Position numbers and translations under genes: made by a program
The notes under the pieces: model-generated
Told to the model about the DNA's origin: nothing
Seen by the model: only the letters and a program-made list of their open reading frames with translations
The model's database searches: none
Shown here: one piece after another, positions 36,128 to 43,575 of the stretch
Position numbering within the stretch: the stretch's first letter is position 1
Layout: every line of letters starts with the position of its first letter
Assembly: GCF_900112585.1 (NCBI RefSeq)
Contig: NZ_FOLY01000004.1
Location: 372,001-436,000 of the forward strand
Direction: 5' to 3'
DNA length: 64,000 bases
DNA from: Kushneria avicenniae
GTDB taxonomy: Bacteria; Pseudomonadota; Gammaproteobacteria; Pseudomonadales; Halomonadaceae

Positions 36128-36172
36128 CACAACAATCCCGCCCGTGTCCAAGACACGGACAAGGAGAGAATC

Positions 36173-36556
36173 ATGGCCTCAAAATGGTGGCTGATGCTGC
36201 CAGCCACGCTGTGTGAAATCGGCTGGGCGCTGGGTGCCAAATACGCCCAGGGGCCCGTCGAATGGCTGGCCACTCTGGTGCTGGTGACACTGAGTCTGGG
36301 ACTGGCGACATGGATGGCACGCACCCTGCCGACGACCACTGTCTATACCGTGTTCGTCGGCCTCGGCGCCACAGGCACCGTGCTGGTGGATATCGCCTTT
36401 CTGGGCGCGCCGTTCAACGTCCTGACGCTAATATTGATGGCTGCCCTTTTGACCGGCGTGGTCGGTCTCAAGCTCTACTCATCCAGCAATTCGTCCAGCA
36501 ATTCATCCAGCGGCTCTTCCAACGACGAGGAGGCCTCATGTACTGGCTCGCACTGA
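36173..36556 (+). CDS. SMR family transporter subunit, YkkC-like
   Basis: A 127-residue small multidrug resistance protein with four helices. Glu15 in CEIGWALGAKY (TM1) is the essential proton/substrate glutamate, and the motif resembles Gdx/YkkC guanidinium or multidrug exporters. It is longer than usual because of a hydrophilic Ser/Asn-rich tail after residue 103, encoded by 12-base repeats. The end overlaps the start of the second SMR gene by 19 bases, so the subunits are likely made in equal amounts and form an antiparallel heterodimer. Confidence 0.88.
   Translation: MASKWWLMLPATLCEIGWALGAKYAQGPVEWLATLVLVTLSLGLATWMARTLPTTTVYTVFVGLGATGTVLVDIAFLGAPFNVLTLILMAALLTGVVGLKLYSSSNSSSNSSSGSSNDEEASCTGSH
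36479..36514 (+). repeat. 12-base tandem repeat in the SMR gene tail
   Basis: TCATCCAGCAAT, TCGTCCAGCAAT and TCATCCAGCGGC are three in-frame copies encoding SSSN, SSSN and SSSG. Confidence 0.9.
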
Positions 36557-36861
36557 TCATGTCAGGGCTTATGGAAGTGGTCGGCGTCACCGGCATCGAA
36601 AAGTTCAACCGCGGTTCGCGGCGGGCAGGCCTTGCCATGCTGGTGGTCGGCTTCGGACTCTCACTGGCGTTCATCTCGTTTGCCATGCGCGACATCAGCC
36701 TGGGGGTTGCCTACGCCGTCTTTACCGCCATCGGCACCGTCGCCAGTGCCCTTTTGGGCATGCTCTTCTGGGGCGAGTCGAAAAGCCCGGTACGCCTTGG
36801 TTTCATGACCCTGATCATTGCCTCGGTGGTCGGGCTCAAGCTGGTCTCAGGCACTCAGTGA
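36538..36861 (+). CDS. SMR family transporter subunit, YkkD-like
   Basis: A 107-residue four-helix SMR protein with Glu13 in MSGLMEVVGVTGIEKF (TM1). Its helix 3-4 region (GVAYAVFTAIGTVASALLGMLFWGES) is typical of the family. It is the partner of the upstream subunit, as in the YkkC/YkkD pair of Bacillus. The start at 36538 is preceded by GAGGAGGCCTC, a strong ribosome-binding site within the upstream gene. No guanidine riboswitch is visible; control seems to be by the TetR protein. Confidence 0.88.
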   Translation: MYWLALIMSGLMEVVGVTGIEKFNRGSRRAGLAMLVVGFGLSLAFISFAMRDISLGVAYAVFTAIGTVASALLGMLFWGESKSPVRLGFMTLIIASVVGLKLVSGTQ

Positions 36862-36874
36862 CGCCGCCCGGGCG

Positions 36875-38125
36875 TCACTTTTCCTCTCGCGCCCAGGCCA
36901 GCAGCGGCCGGGTGCGTGCGTGCATGTCCAGTCGCGCCTTTAAACGCACCATGTTCCAGTAGTGGCCGTTGAGCGTGCGCGACAGCAGCATGGTATCGGC
37001 CGGCGGCTGCAGGCGGTCCATGGCGGACCAGACCCGCGGGCTGATCTCGCGCAACCGGTAGTGGATGCGCGCATCGCTGAAGTCCTGCTCGCCGGGCTCG
37101 AACAGCGGTCGCATGGCCGCGGCGGATTCGCGATAGAGCGCCAGCGGCGCACCCTCGCCCTGACGTCCGCCCATCGAGCGCAGCGCCTCGTCCATGCCCA
37201 TCGGATCGTCATCGATCGCCGCACCCAGCAGCCGCATCATCGAGCGAAGCCGCGCCTCGGGCACGCTGATCACCGCACCAAGGTCATAGACGATCAGCCG
37301 ACCCTCGTCATCGGTGGCGAAATTGCCGGCGTGCGGGTCGGCATGCAGTTCACGATGGGTGAACATCTCCTCGGTCAGCCAGTCGCCCAGATTGGCGGCA
37401 AGGCGCTGGCGCACCTCATCGGCCATCGCCTCGGCGTCGCGCATGGAAATGCCCGGCAGATAACGCATCGCCAGTACCCGGTCGCCGGAATAGGCCGCCA
37501 GCGGCTCGGGAAAACGCAGGCCGTCGTTGTCGGCGTAGCGCAAGCGATAGCGCGCCAGCGCCTCGAGCTCGGCGCGATAGTCGAGCTCTTTGCGCAGACT
37601 GTCGGCGAACTCGTCGAACATGGCGTCCAGCCGGGCCTGAGGGACCTTCATCCATCGCATCAGCCGCATCATGCGCCGCACCTGCACCAGATCCTGCTCG
37701 AGCACGCGCTCAAGGCCCGGATACTGCACCTTGAGCACCAGCGTTTCGCCGTCATGAGTGGTGGCGCGATGCACCTGCCCCATGGAAGCACTGGCAAAGG
37801 GTGTGGTCTCGATATCGGCAAAGACAGCCTCGAGATCGCCATACTGATCCACCAGCGTGCGGCGAATGTCTGCCCATGGCATGGGACGGGCCTGGCGCTG
37901 CAGCCGGGCCAGCTGCTCGGCCAGCGCGGGCGGCAGCAGGTCATCCCACTGCGCCATGATCTGGGCCAGCTTCATGGCCGGCCCCTTGAGCTCGGAAAGC
38001 TCGTTGAAAAGCTGCTCGCCGAGCGCCTCCCAGCCCGCATCGCGTCCCATGCGCGAGCGCAACAGGGCGCCACCGGTGCGTGCCCCCATTCCCAGCATTC
38101 GCCGCGTTCTGCCTCGCTCTCTCAT
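36875..38125 (-). CDS. ABC1/UbiB family atypical kinase
   Basis: A 416-residue member of the AarF/UbiB (ADCK) family. The KxGQ-type helix reads LKGPAMKLAQ, the Ala-rich nucleotide loop is FASASMGQVHRA, the catalytic lysine is in LVLKVQYPG, and the catalytic and metal motifs are HADPHAGNF and YDLGAV. It lacks the two C-terminal transmembrane helices of UbiB, so it is a soluble paralogue. Family proteins support ubiquinone or lipid metabolism; the target is not evident. It converges with the SMR pair. Confidence 0.87.
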   Translation of the reverse strand: MRERGRTRRMLGMGARTGGALLRSRMGRDAGWEALGEQLFNELSELKGPAMKLAQIMAQWDDLLPPALAEQLARLQRQARPMPWADIRRTLVDQYGDLEAVFADIETTPFASASMGQVHRATTHDGETLVLKVQYPGLERVLEQDLVQVRRMMRLMRWMKVPQARLDAMFDEFADSLRKELDYRAELEALARYRLRYADNDGLRFPEPLAAYSGDRVLAMRYLPGISMRDAEAMADEVRQRLAANLGDWLTEEMFTHRELHADPHAGNFATDDEGRLIVYDLGAVISVPEARLRSMMRLLGAAIDDDPMGMDEALRSMGGRQGEGAPLALYRESAAAMRPLFEPGEQDFSDARIHYRLREISPRVWSAMDRLQPPADTMLLSRTLNGHYWNMVRLKARLDMHARTRPLLAWAREEK

Positions 38126-38185
38126 TTACGTGATTCCTTTCAGACGTTCATGATGTCAAGATTCCATCAGACCTGCAGGTCGGGG

Positions 38186-39091
38186 TCACATCCAGCGCTC
38201 ATCGGCGGTGAAACAGACCGTGAACCAGCGGTGGTGCGGATCGATGTCCAGCGCCTCACCGATCTGTATTCGGATGTCATCCAGCGCCGCCACGCCCTGC
38301 TGCGCGGCAAAGGCCGGTGTGGTCATGATGTGGATCTCGATAAAGTGGCCGCGTCCGGTGCGTGCCACATGACTGTAGTAGTGCCTGAGCCCCTCGCGCT
38401 GCATGACCTCCGCCATGACCTCATGCACCTGCCGGTCCAGCCCGCGCGGGGCGATCAAAAGAATCTCCTTCATGGCCCGAACCACGATGGCAATGGGCAC
38501 CGGCAAAAGGCACAGGGTCAGCACCGCCAGCAGCACCACATCCACATAGGGCGTATAGACGGCCCAGGTCGTTCGCTCAATGATCAGCGACAGCGCAAAG
38601 GCGACGATCAGCGCCAGGGTGATCAGCCCCGCCATCAGCCAGCTCTGGGCATCGATACGGATAAAGACCGAGTCGATCCGGGCGTTGACGCGTCGCTCCA
38701 TGCGATACATGCCCAGACAGATCGCGGCCACCAGCAGTGCATAGCCCAGTGCCGGACCAAAGGCCAGCGCATGGCCGCCCTTGAGGATGCCCTGAACCGC
38801 GTTGAGAAAGGCATAAAGACACAGCAGCGTCAGAATGGCGCCGTTGAGGGCCGCCACCAGCGGCTCAAGATGCCAGAAGCCGTGCTGAAACCGGTCGCTG
38901 GCCTCACGAACGGCAAGGCGCGCTACCAGAAGCGACAGCGCCGACATCACCGAGTCGATGGCCGAGAACATGCCGTCAAACAGAATGGATTCCGAGCCCG
39001 ACAGCAGGCCAAAGACAATACCCAGCAGCGACACGCACAGTGTCGCCACGATCGAGCGTATCAGGGTCTGCTGCTCCAGCCGGGCCTCCAT
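38186..39091 (-). CDS. cation diffusion facilitator-like membrane protein with altered metal site
   Basis: A 301-residue protein with six predicted helices and a cytoplasmic C-terminal domain, the layout of CDF (cation efflux) transporters. The family TM2 motif H-x3-D appears as DGMFSAID (Phe42 in place of His, Asp46 kept). The TM5 motif appears as IDAQSWLMA, with Ser and Ala where His and Asp are expected. The fold assignment is good, but transport of Zn2+, Fe2+ or Co2+ cannot be assumed. Divergent from astE. Confidence 0.75.
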   Translation of the reverse strand: MEARLEQQTLIRSIVATLCVSLLGIVFGLLSGSESILFDGMFSAIDSVMSALSLLVARLAVREASDRFQHGFWHLEPLVAALNGAILTLLCLYAFLNAVQGILKGGHALAFGPALGYALLVAAICLGMYRMERRVNARIDSVFIRIDAQSWLMAGLITLALIVAFALSLIIERTTWAVYTPYVDVVLLAVLTLCLLPVPIAIVVRAMKEILLIAPRGLDRQVHEVMAEVMQREGLRHYYSHVARTGRGHFIEIHIMTTPAFAAQQGVAALDDIRIQIGEALDIDPHHRWFTVCFTADERWM

Positions 39092-39186
39092 GAGCCTTCT
39101 CCGAAATCATCTTTGTCGCCGGGATCGAGCCTTACGATGGCTTTGGCGTACACTATAGCTGCCGACAACCCGGGATGGAGGTGGAC

Positions 39187-40215
39187 ATGTCGCTGAGCGA
39201 CTACTTTGCAGATTTCATTGCCACTGTCGAGCCGACCGCCTGGCCGGACAGCAGCACCCTGCCGAACGTGTCCGTCATTGAACACGCCCAGGGGGCGCTG
39301 GCGCTCATGCCGGACACCCCGGCGCCCGATGCCGAAGCCGAAGCCGAAGCCGAAGCCACCATCATCTCGGCCGGCATTCACGGCAACGAGACCGCCCCGA
39401 TCGAGCTGCTGGGCGAACTGCTGGCAGCGCTCGATGCCGGTCAGCTGCGCGTCGGCGCCCCGGTGTTACTGATTCTGGGCAACCGCCGGGCCATCGCCGC
39501 CGGCCGGCGCTATATTGATACCAACCTCAATCGGCTCTTCCAGCGCGACACGCTCACGCGCGATGACAGCCGCTTCGAGTGTCAGCGCGCCTGCGAGCTG
39601 ATGCAGGCCGTCGACCGCTTCATGGCCGACGTCTCCGGGCCGGTGCTGCATCTGGACATGCACACCGCCATTCGTGACAGCCGCTACCCGCGCTTTGCCG
39701 TCGAGCCCTTCAGCGACACCGCAACGCCCGAGTTTCTCTGGCAGCGGCTGGCTGACGCCGGCATGCAGGCCGGACTCTCCCAGCACCGCCACAGCTGGAC
39801 CTTTTCACACTACACGCGCCACTATCATGGCGCGCAGGGCTTTACGCTGGAGCTGGGGCGCGTGGCGCCCTTTGGCGGCAACGATCTCGAACCGCTGGCG
39901 CCAATGCTGGATCTGCTGCGCGCGCGAATTGCCGGCGTCACCCCCACCGCATCAAGAGGTGCACCGCTTGTCCGCTTTGAGGTGGTCGATGAAATCATGC
40001 GCGAAAGCGAGGACTTTCGCCTGTGTTTTGCTGATGACATCGCCAACTTTACCGAATTTGCTCCGGGCAGTCCGCTGGTACGTGATGGCGCCTGCGGAGA
40101 AAGGTGCGTGACACAGGCCCCGGTTCACGTGGTGTTTCCCAACGCTCACGTCGAGCGCGGCGCGCGCGCCTTGCTGCTGGCCCGGCCCGTAGCGCAGCGG
40201 CCGGTCAGGCCCTGA
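39187..40215 (+). CDS. astE: succinylglutamate desuccinylase
   Basis: A 342-residue zinc hydrolase of the AstE/aspartoacylase family, the last step of the arginine succinyltransferase pathway (N-succinylglutamate to glutamate plus succinate). Zinc ligands are His65 and Glu68 (GIHGNETAP) and His159 (LDMHTAI), with catalytic Glu222 (LELGRVAPFG). The start at 39187 follows GGAGGTGGAC. An Ala-Glu repeat (residues 49-57) is encoded by a 6-base repeat, in a stretch before the first zinc motif. The other ast genes are 13 kb away; here astE precedes a basic-amino-acid importer. Confidence 0.93.
   Translation: MSLSDYFADFIATVEPTAWPDSSTLPNVSVIEHAQGALALMPDTPAPDAEAEAEAEATIISAGIHGNETAPIELLGELLAALDAGQLRVGAPVLLILGNRRAIAAGRRYIDTNLNRLFQRDTLTRDDSRFECQRACELMQAVDRFMADVSGPVLHLDMHTAIRDSRYPRFAVEPFSDTATPEFLWQRLADAGMQAGLSQHRHSWTFSHYTRHYHGAQGFTLELGRVAPFGGNDLEPLAPMLDLLRARIAGVTPTASRGAPLVRFEVVDEIMRESEDFRLCFADDIANFTEFAPGSPLVRDGACGERCVTQAPVHVVFPNAHVERGARALLLARPVAQRPVRP
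39331..39357 (+). repeat. hexanucleotide repeat in astE
   Basis: Four and a half copies of GCCGAA in frame encode alternating Ala-Glu. It is located between two conserved parts of AstE, so length changes should keep the frame. Confidence 0.92.
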
Positions 40216-40345
40216 TGATCCCATCAGACGGGCGCACGCCGACCGGGCCTGTTAACATGCGCCGCCAAACACCTCGGGCCAGCCCATCAATGGCGGCCTG
40301 TCGCATGATTTCACACCATAAATGACAATATTTCAGGAGAGTGCC

Positions 40346-41119
40346 TTGGCCGACGCCTCCATTCCGCTGATCGTCAGCGATATTCACAAACGCTTTGGCG
40401 ACAACGAAGTGCTCAAGGGCATTTCGCTGGAAGCCAGAAAAGGCGATGTCATTACCCTGATCGGCGCCTCGGGTTCCGGCAAGAGCACCTTTTTGCGCTG
40501 CATGAACCTGCTCGAGCGTCCCGACAGCGGCGACATCACCGTGCACGGCGAACCGATCCGCTTTCGCCGGACCCGCCATGGACGCGAACCCGCCGATCGC
40601 AGCCAGCTCGAGCGCATTCGCACGCGGCTGTCGATGGTCTTTCAGAACTTCAACCTGTGGGCCCACATGACGCTGATTGCCAACGTCATCGAAGCGCCCG
40701 TCCACGTGCGCGGTATCCCGAAGGCCCACGCGATGGAACAGGGCATGGCGCTGCTGGAACGCGTCGGACTGGCCGAGCGAGCCCACTACTACCCGGCCCA
40801 GCTTTCAGGCGGCCAGCAGCAGCGCGGCGCCATCGCCCGGGCACTGGCGATGGAACCCGAGGTCATGCTCTTTGACGAGCCGACCTCGGCGCTCGACCCG
40901 GAGCTGGTCGGCGATGTGCTCAGAGTCATGCGTGAGCTGGCCGATGAGGGCCGCACCATGATCGTGGTGACCCACGAGATGGACTTCGCCCGTGACGTGT
41001 CCAATCAGGTGGTCTATCTGCATCAGGGTATGGTCGAGGAGCAGGGGCACCCGTCTGACATACTGACCAACCCACGCTCGCCGCGCCTGCAACAATTTCT
41101 CGCCCCGCGCGGGCGCTAA
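40346..41119 (+). CDS. basic amino acid ABC transporter ATPase (HisP/AotP type)
   Basis: A 257-residue ABC ATPase of the polar amino acid uptake family. Walker A GASGSGKS, signature LSGGQQQR and Walker [15 protein letters not shown] are intact. A TTG start at 40346 is preferred because CAGGAGAG lies 5 bases before it and it gives the family length; ATG 40322 would add 8 residues. With the next two permeases and the binding protein it forms a complete importer. Location next to astE points to arginine, ornithine or succinylated derivatives as substrate (inference). Confidence 0.9.
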   Translation: MADASIPLIVSDIHKRFGDNEVLKGISLEARKGDVITLIGASGSGKSTFLRCMNLLERPDSGDITVHGEPIRFRRTRHGREPADRSQLERIRTRLSMVFQNFNLWAHMTLIANVIEAPVHVRGIPKAHAMEQGMALLERVGLAERAHYYPAQLSGGQQQRGAIARALAMEPEVMLFDEPTSALDPELVGDVLRVMRELADEGRTMIVVTHEMDFARDVSNQVVYLHQGMVEEQGHPSDILTNPRSPRLQQFLAPRGR

Positions 41120-41134
41120 CCCTGGGAGACTGCC

Positions 41135-41839
41135 ATGATCGATTTTCAGGGCTATGGCCCCCGTCTTCTGGAGGGCGCCCTGCTGACCCTGGAGCTGGCC
41201 GTCCTGTCGCTGCTGGTCTCCGTCGTGCTGGGACTTGCTACCGCCAGCGCCCGACTCTCGAGACATGCTGTTCTACGGCTTCCAGCTGTGCTCTACACCG
41301 TCATCATCCGTGGCGTGCCCGACCTGGTGCTGATGATGATGCTGTTTTACGGCGCCCAGATCGGCATCAATCAGATCACTGACATGATCTATGACCGCTG
41401 GGGGCTGGATATCTTTATCAACGTCGACCCCTTCGTGGCCGGCGTGATTACCATCGGGCTGATCTTTGGTGCCTACATGGCCGAAACCTTTCGCGGCGCC
41501 TTTCTGGCCGTCGATCAGGGCCAGGTCGAGGCCGCCGAATCCTTTGGCATGAGCAGCTGGCTGCTGTTCCGACGCATCCGCTTTCCGCTGATGATGCGCC
41601 ACGCCCTGCCAGGGCTGGGCAACAACTGGATGGTGCTTTTGAAAACCACCGCGCTGGTCTCAATCATCGGGCTGTCCGACATGGTCCGCGTGGCGGCCGA
41701 GGCCACCCGAGCCACCCACCAGACCTTTTTGTTCATGATCCCGGTCGCGCTGGGCTATCTGGTCATCACGTCGCTGTCGGAAATCGTCATGCAGTGGCTT
41801 CGAAAGCGCTATAACGCCGGATTCGAGGAGACGCCGTAA
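41135..41839 (+). CDS. basic amino acid ABC transporter permease (HisQ/AotQ type)
   Basis: A 234-residue permease with about five helices and the EAA loop (GQVEAAESFGMSSWLLFRRIRFP, residues about 128-150). IDFQGYGPRLLEGALLTLELAVLSL is the usual N-terminus of HisQ-type proteins. The ATG follows GGGAGACTGCC. The stop TAA shares its last base with the ATG of the next permease gene, so they are coupled. Confidence 0.9.
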   Translation: MIDFQGYGPRLLEGALLTLELAVLSLLVSVVLGLATASARLSRHAVLRLPAVLYTVIIRGVPDLVLMMMLFYGAQIGINQITDMIYDRWGLDIFINVDPFVAGVITIGLIFGAYMAETFRGAFLAVDQGQVEAAESFGMSSWLLFRRIRFPLMMRHALPGLGNNWMVLLKTTALVSIIGLSDMVRVAAEATRATHQTFLFMIPVALGYLVITSLSEIVMQWLRKRYNAGFEETP

Positions 41840-42564
41840 TGCAGGAACTGCTGCAGTCCCTCGCCCCCTGGCTGAGTGACAACGCCATCTTTACCCCTTC
41901 AACGTTGGCCCAGTACTGGGGCGGCTTCGTCAACACCGTCCAGCTGGTTTTCATTTCGCTGGTGATCGGACTGTTTCTGGCCGTGCCGCTGGCGATCGGC
42001 CGTGCCAGCCCGAGCCGGCTGCTCAGCAAGAGCATCTGGGTCTATACGTGGATTTTTCGCGGCACGCCGCTGCTGATCCAGCTCTATATTGCCTATTACG
42101 GGCTGGCCTTTATTCCCGGCATTCAGGAGAGCGTGGTCTGGCCGCTGATCAGGGACCCGCTCTACCCGGCCCTGCTGGCATTCACGCTCAACACCGCGGC
42201 CTATACCACCGAGATCTTTTACGGGGCGATCAAGGCCACGCCCCGCGGCGAGCTCGAGGCCGCACGCGCCTACGGCATGTCGCCACTGCTGGCCTATCGC
42301 CGCATCATTCTGCCCAGCGCCCTGCGCCGCGCTCTGCCGGCCTACGGTAACGAGGTCATCTTCATGCTGCACGCCAGCGCGATTGCAAGCGTTGTGACCA
42401 TTGCCGATCTGACCGGCGTGGCCTACAACATCTATTCGCGCTATTACGCACCCTTTTCGGCGTTCATCTTCGTGGCACTGTGCTATATGGTGCTGAGCTT
42501 TGCCATTCAGGGCGTTTTCAGGCTGCTGGAAAAGCGCATGCTGGCCCATTTAAAGCCGCGCTGA
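41839..42564 (+). CDS. basic amino acid ABC transporter permease (HisM/AotM type)
   Basis: A 241-residue partner permease, with the early GGFVNTVQLVFISLVIGLFLAVPLAIGR segment, the FRGTPLLIQLYIAYYGL motif and the EAA loop TPRGELEAARAYGMSPLLAYRRI (residues about 134-156). Overlaps the upstream permease gene by one base. A 123-base gap with a strong palindrome follows before the binding-protein gene. Confidence 0.9.
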   Translation: MQELLQSLAPWLSDNAIFTPSTLAQYWGGFVNTVQLVFISLVIGLFLAVPLAIGRASPSRLLSKSIWVYTWIFRGTPLLIQLYIAYYGLAFIPGIQESVVWPLIRDPLYPALLAFTLNTAAYTTEIFYGAIKATPRGELEAARAYGMSPLLAYRRIILPSALRRALPAYGNEVIFMLHASAIASVVTIADLTGVAYNIYSRYYAPFSAFIFVALCYMVLSFAIQGVFRLLEKRMLAHLKPR

Positions 42565-42652
42565 GCGCCTATTCTGTCATCATGACCATCTCTTACACGC
42601 TGTTACAGCGCTTGCATCCAATGGGGTGATCATGGTGATAATCCAGCGTTGA

Positions 42653-42666
42653 CCCGGTGCACCGGG
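42653..42666. promoter_or_regulatory. perfect palindrome between permease and binding-protein genes
   Basis: CCCGGTGCACCGGG is a 14-base perfect palindrome 22 bases before the binding-protein ATG. It may be an operator, or an mRNA hairpin or processing site that sets the higher level of the binding protein. The gap also holds weak promoter-like boxes (TTGCAT at 42612, GATAAT near 42637). Confidence 0.4.
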
Positions 42667-42687
42667 CAGTCCCATAAAAGAGAGACA

Positions 42688-43482
42688 ATGATGAAAAGAC
42701 TACTGACGGTTTCACTGCTGGGGGCAGCCATCGCTGCCGGTTCGGCACAGGCGCGTGATTACGACACGGTACGCATCGGCGTGGATATCCCCTACGTGCC
42801 CATGGAGTATCGTACGCCCTCCGGCGAGCTGGCAGGCTTTGATATCGAACTGGGCAACGCCCTGTGCAAGCAGGCCGAAATTCAGTGCAACTGGGTCGAA
42901 CAGGGCTGGGACGGTATCATTCCGGGGCTCATGTCACGCAAGTTCGACGCCATCATGTCCTCGATGACCATCAACGACGAGCGCCGTCAGCAGGTGCTGT
43001 TCTCTGACCCGTACCTGGTGCCGCCATCTGCCTGGTTTGCGCCCACCGACACCAGCATGAAAGGTGTTGAATCCGATGACCTGAAAGGCAGGAACATCGG
43101 CGTTCAGCGCGGTACGGTGCAGGACAACTACGTGACCGACAAATTTGGCGATGTCGCCAACATCCAGCGCTATGCCAGCGCGGATGATGTGGCCGTCGAC
43201 ATGGAAACCGGGCGTCTGGACATTGCCTTCCTTGACTACCCCACTGGTCAGGCCGCGCTGCTCAAGGACGGCGAGTACAAGACACTGGGCAAGATGATGA
43301 CCGAGCCGAAAAAGTACTTTGGTGATGGCTTTGGTATCGCCTTCCGCCAGCGCGACAAGGCGCTTGCCGACAAATTCAACCAGGCACTGGCGACGCTGAA
43401 GTCCAACGGCACCTACGATGAGATTCACGACAAATACTTCAATGAGGATGGCACCAGCGCCCCGCAGGCCAGCGACGACTGA
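42688..43482 (+). CDS. basic amino acid-binding periplasmic protein (ArgT/HisJ/AotJ type)
   Basis: A 264-residue family 3 solute-binding protein. The signal peptide MMKRLLTVSLLGAAIAAGSAQA is cut near residue 22. The binding core has VRIGVDIPYVPMEY, GFDIELGNALCKQ with WVEQGWDGIIPGL, and two cysteines (AL-C-K and IQ-C-NW) as in lysine/arginine/ornithine-binding proteins. It is the last gene of the P-Q-M-J order, rather than first as in E. coli argT-hisJQMP. Followed by a strong terminator. Confidence 0.92.
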   Translation: MMKRLLTVSLLGAAIAAGSAQARDYDTVRIGVDIPYVPMEYRTPSGELAGFDIELGNALCKQAEIQCNWVEQGWDGIIPGLMSRKFDAIMSSMTINDERRQQVLFSDPYLVPPSAWFAPTDTSMKGVESDDLKGRNIGVQRGTVQDNYVTDKFGDVANIQRYASADDVAVDMETGRLDIAFLDYPTGQAALLKDGEYKTLGKMMTEPKKYFGDGFGIAFRQRDKALADKFNQALATLKSNGTYDEIHDKYFNEDGTSAPQASDD

Positions 43483-43517
43483 GCCACGAGCCAGCACCCC
43501 TCGCAATAAGCTGCATG

Positions 43518-43547
43518 AAAAAAGCCCCGTCCATGACGGGGCTTTTT
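43518..43547. terminator. bidirectional terminator between binding-protein gene and cstA
   Basis: AGCCCCGTC (43523-43531) and GACGGGGCT (43535-43543) form a 9-bp stem with a CAT loop, with A runs before and TTTTT after. It serves both convergent genes. Confidence 0.93.
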
Positions 43548-43575
43548 ACTGTCCAGCGATCAGATACGAAAGGGA

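Noticed and set aside
36051-36172. Guanidine riboswitch ahead of the SMR pair
   Set aside because: The 122-base gap shows only the TetR-type palindrome and no conserved guanidine-aptamer features that I can recognise.
36962-39196. 744-codon open frame on the plus strand
   Set aside because: It runs antisense through the UbiB-like kinase and the CDF gene, is rich in His, Gln and Arg as expected for the complement of GC-rich coding DNA, and has no recognisable domain.
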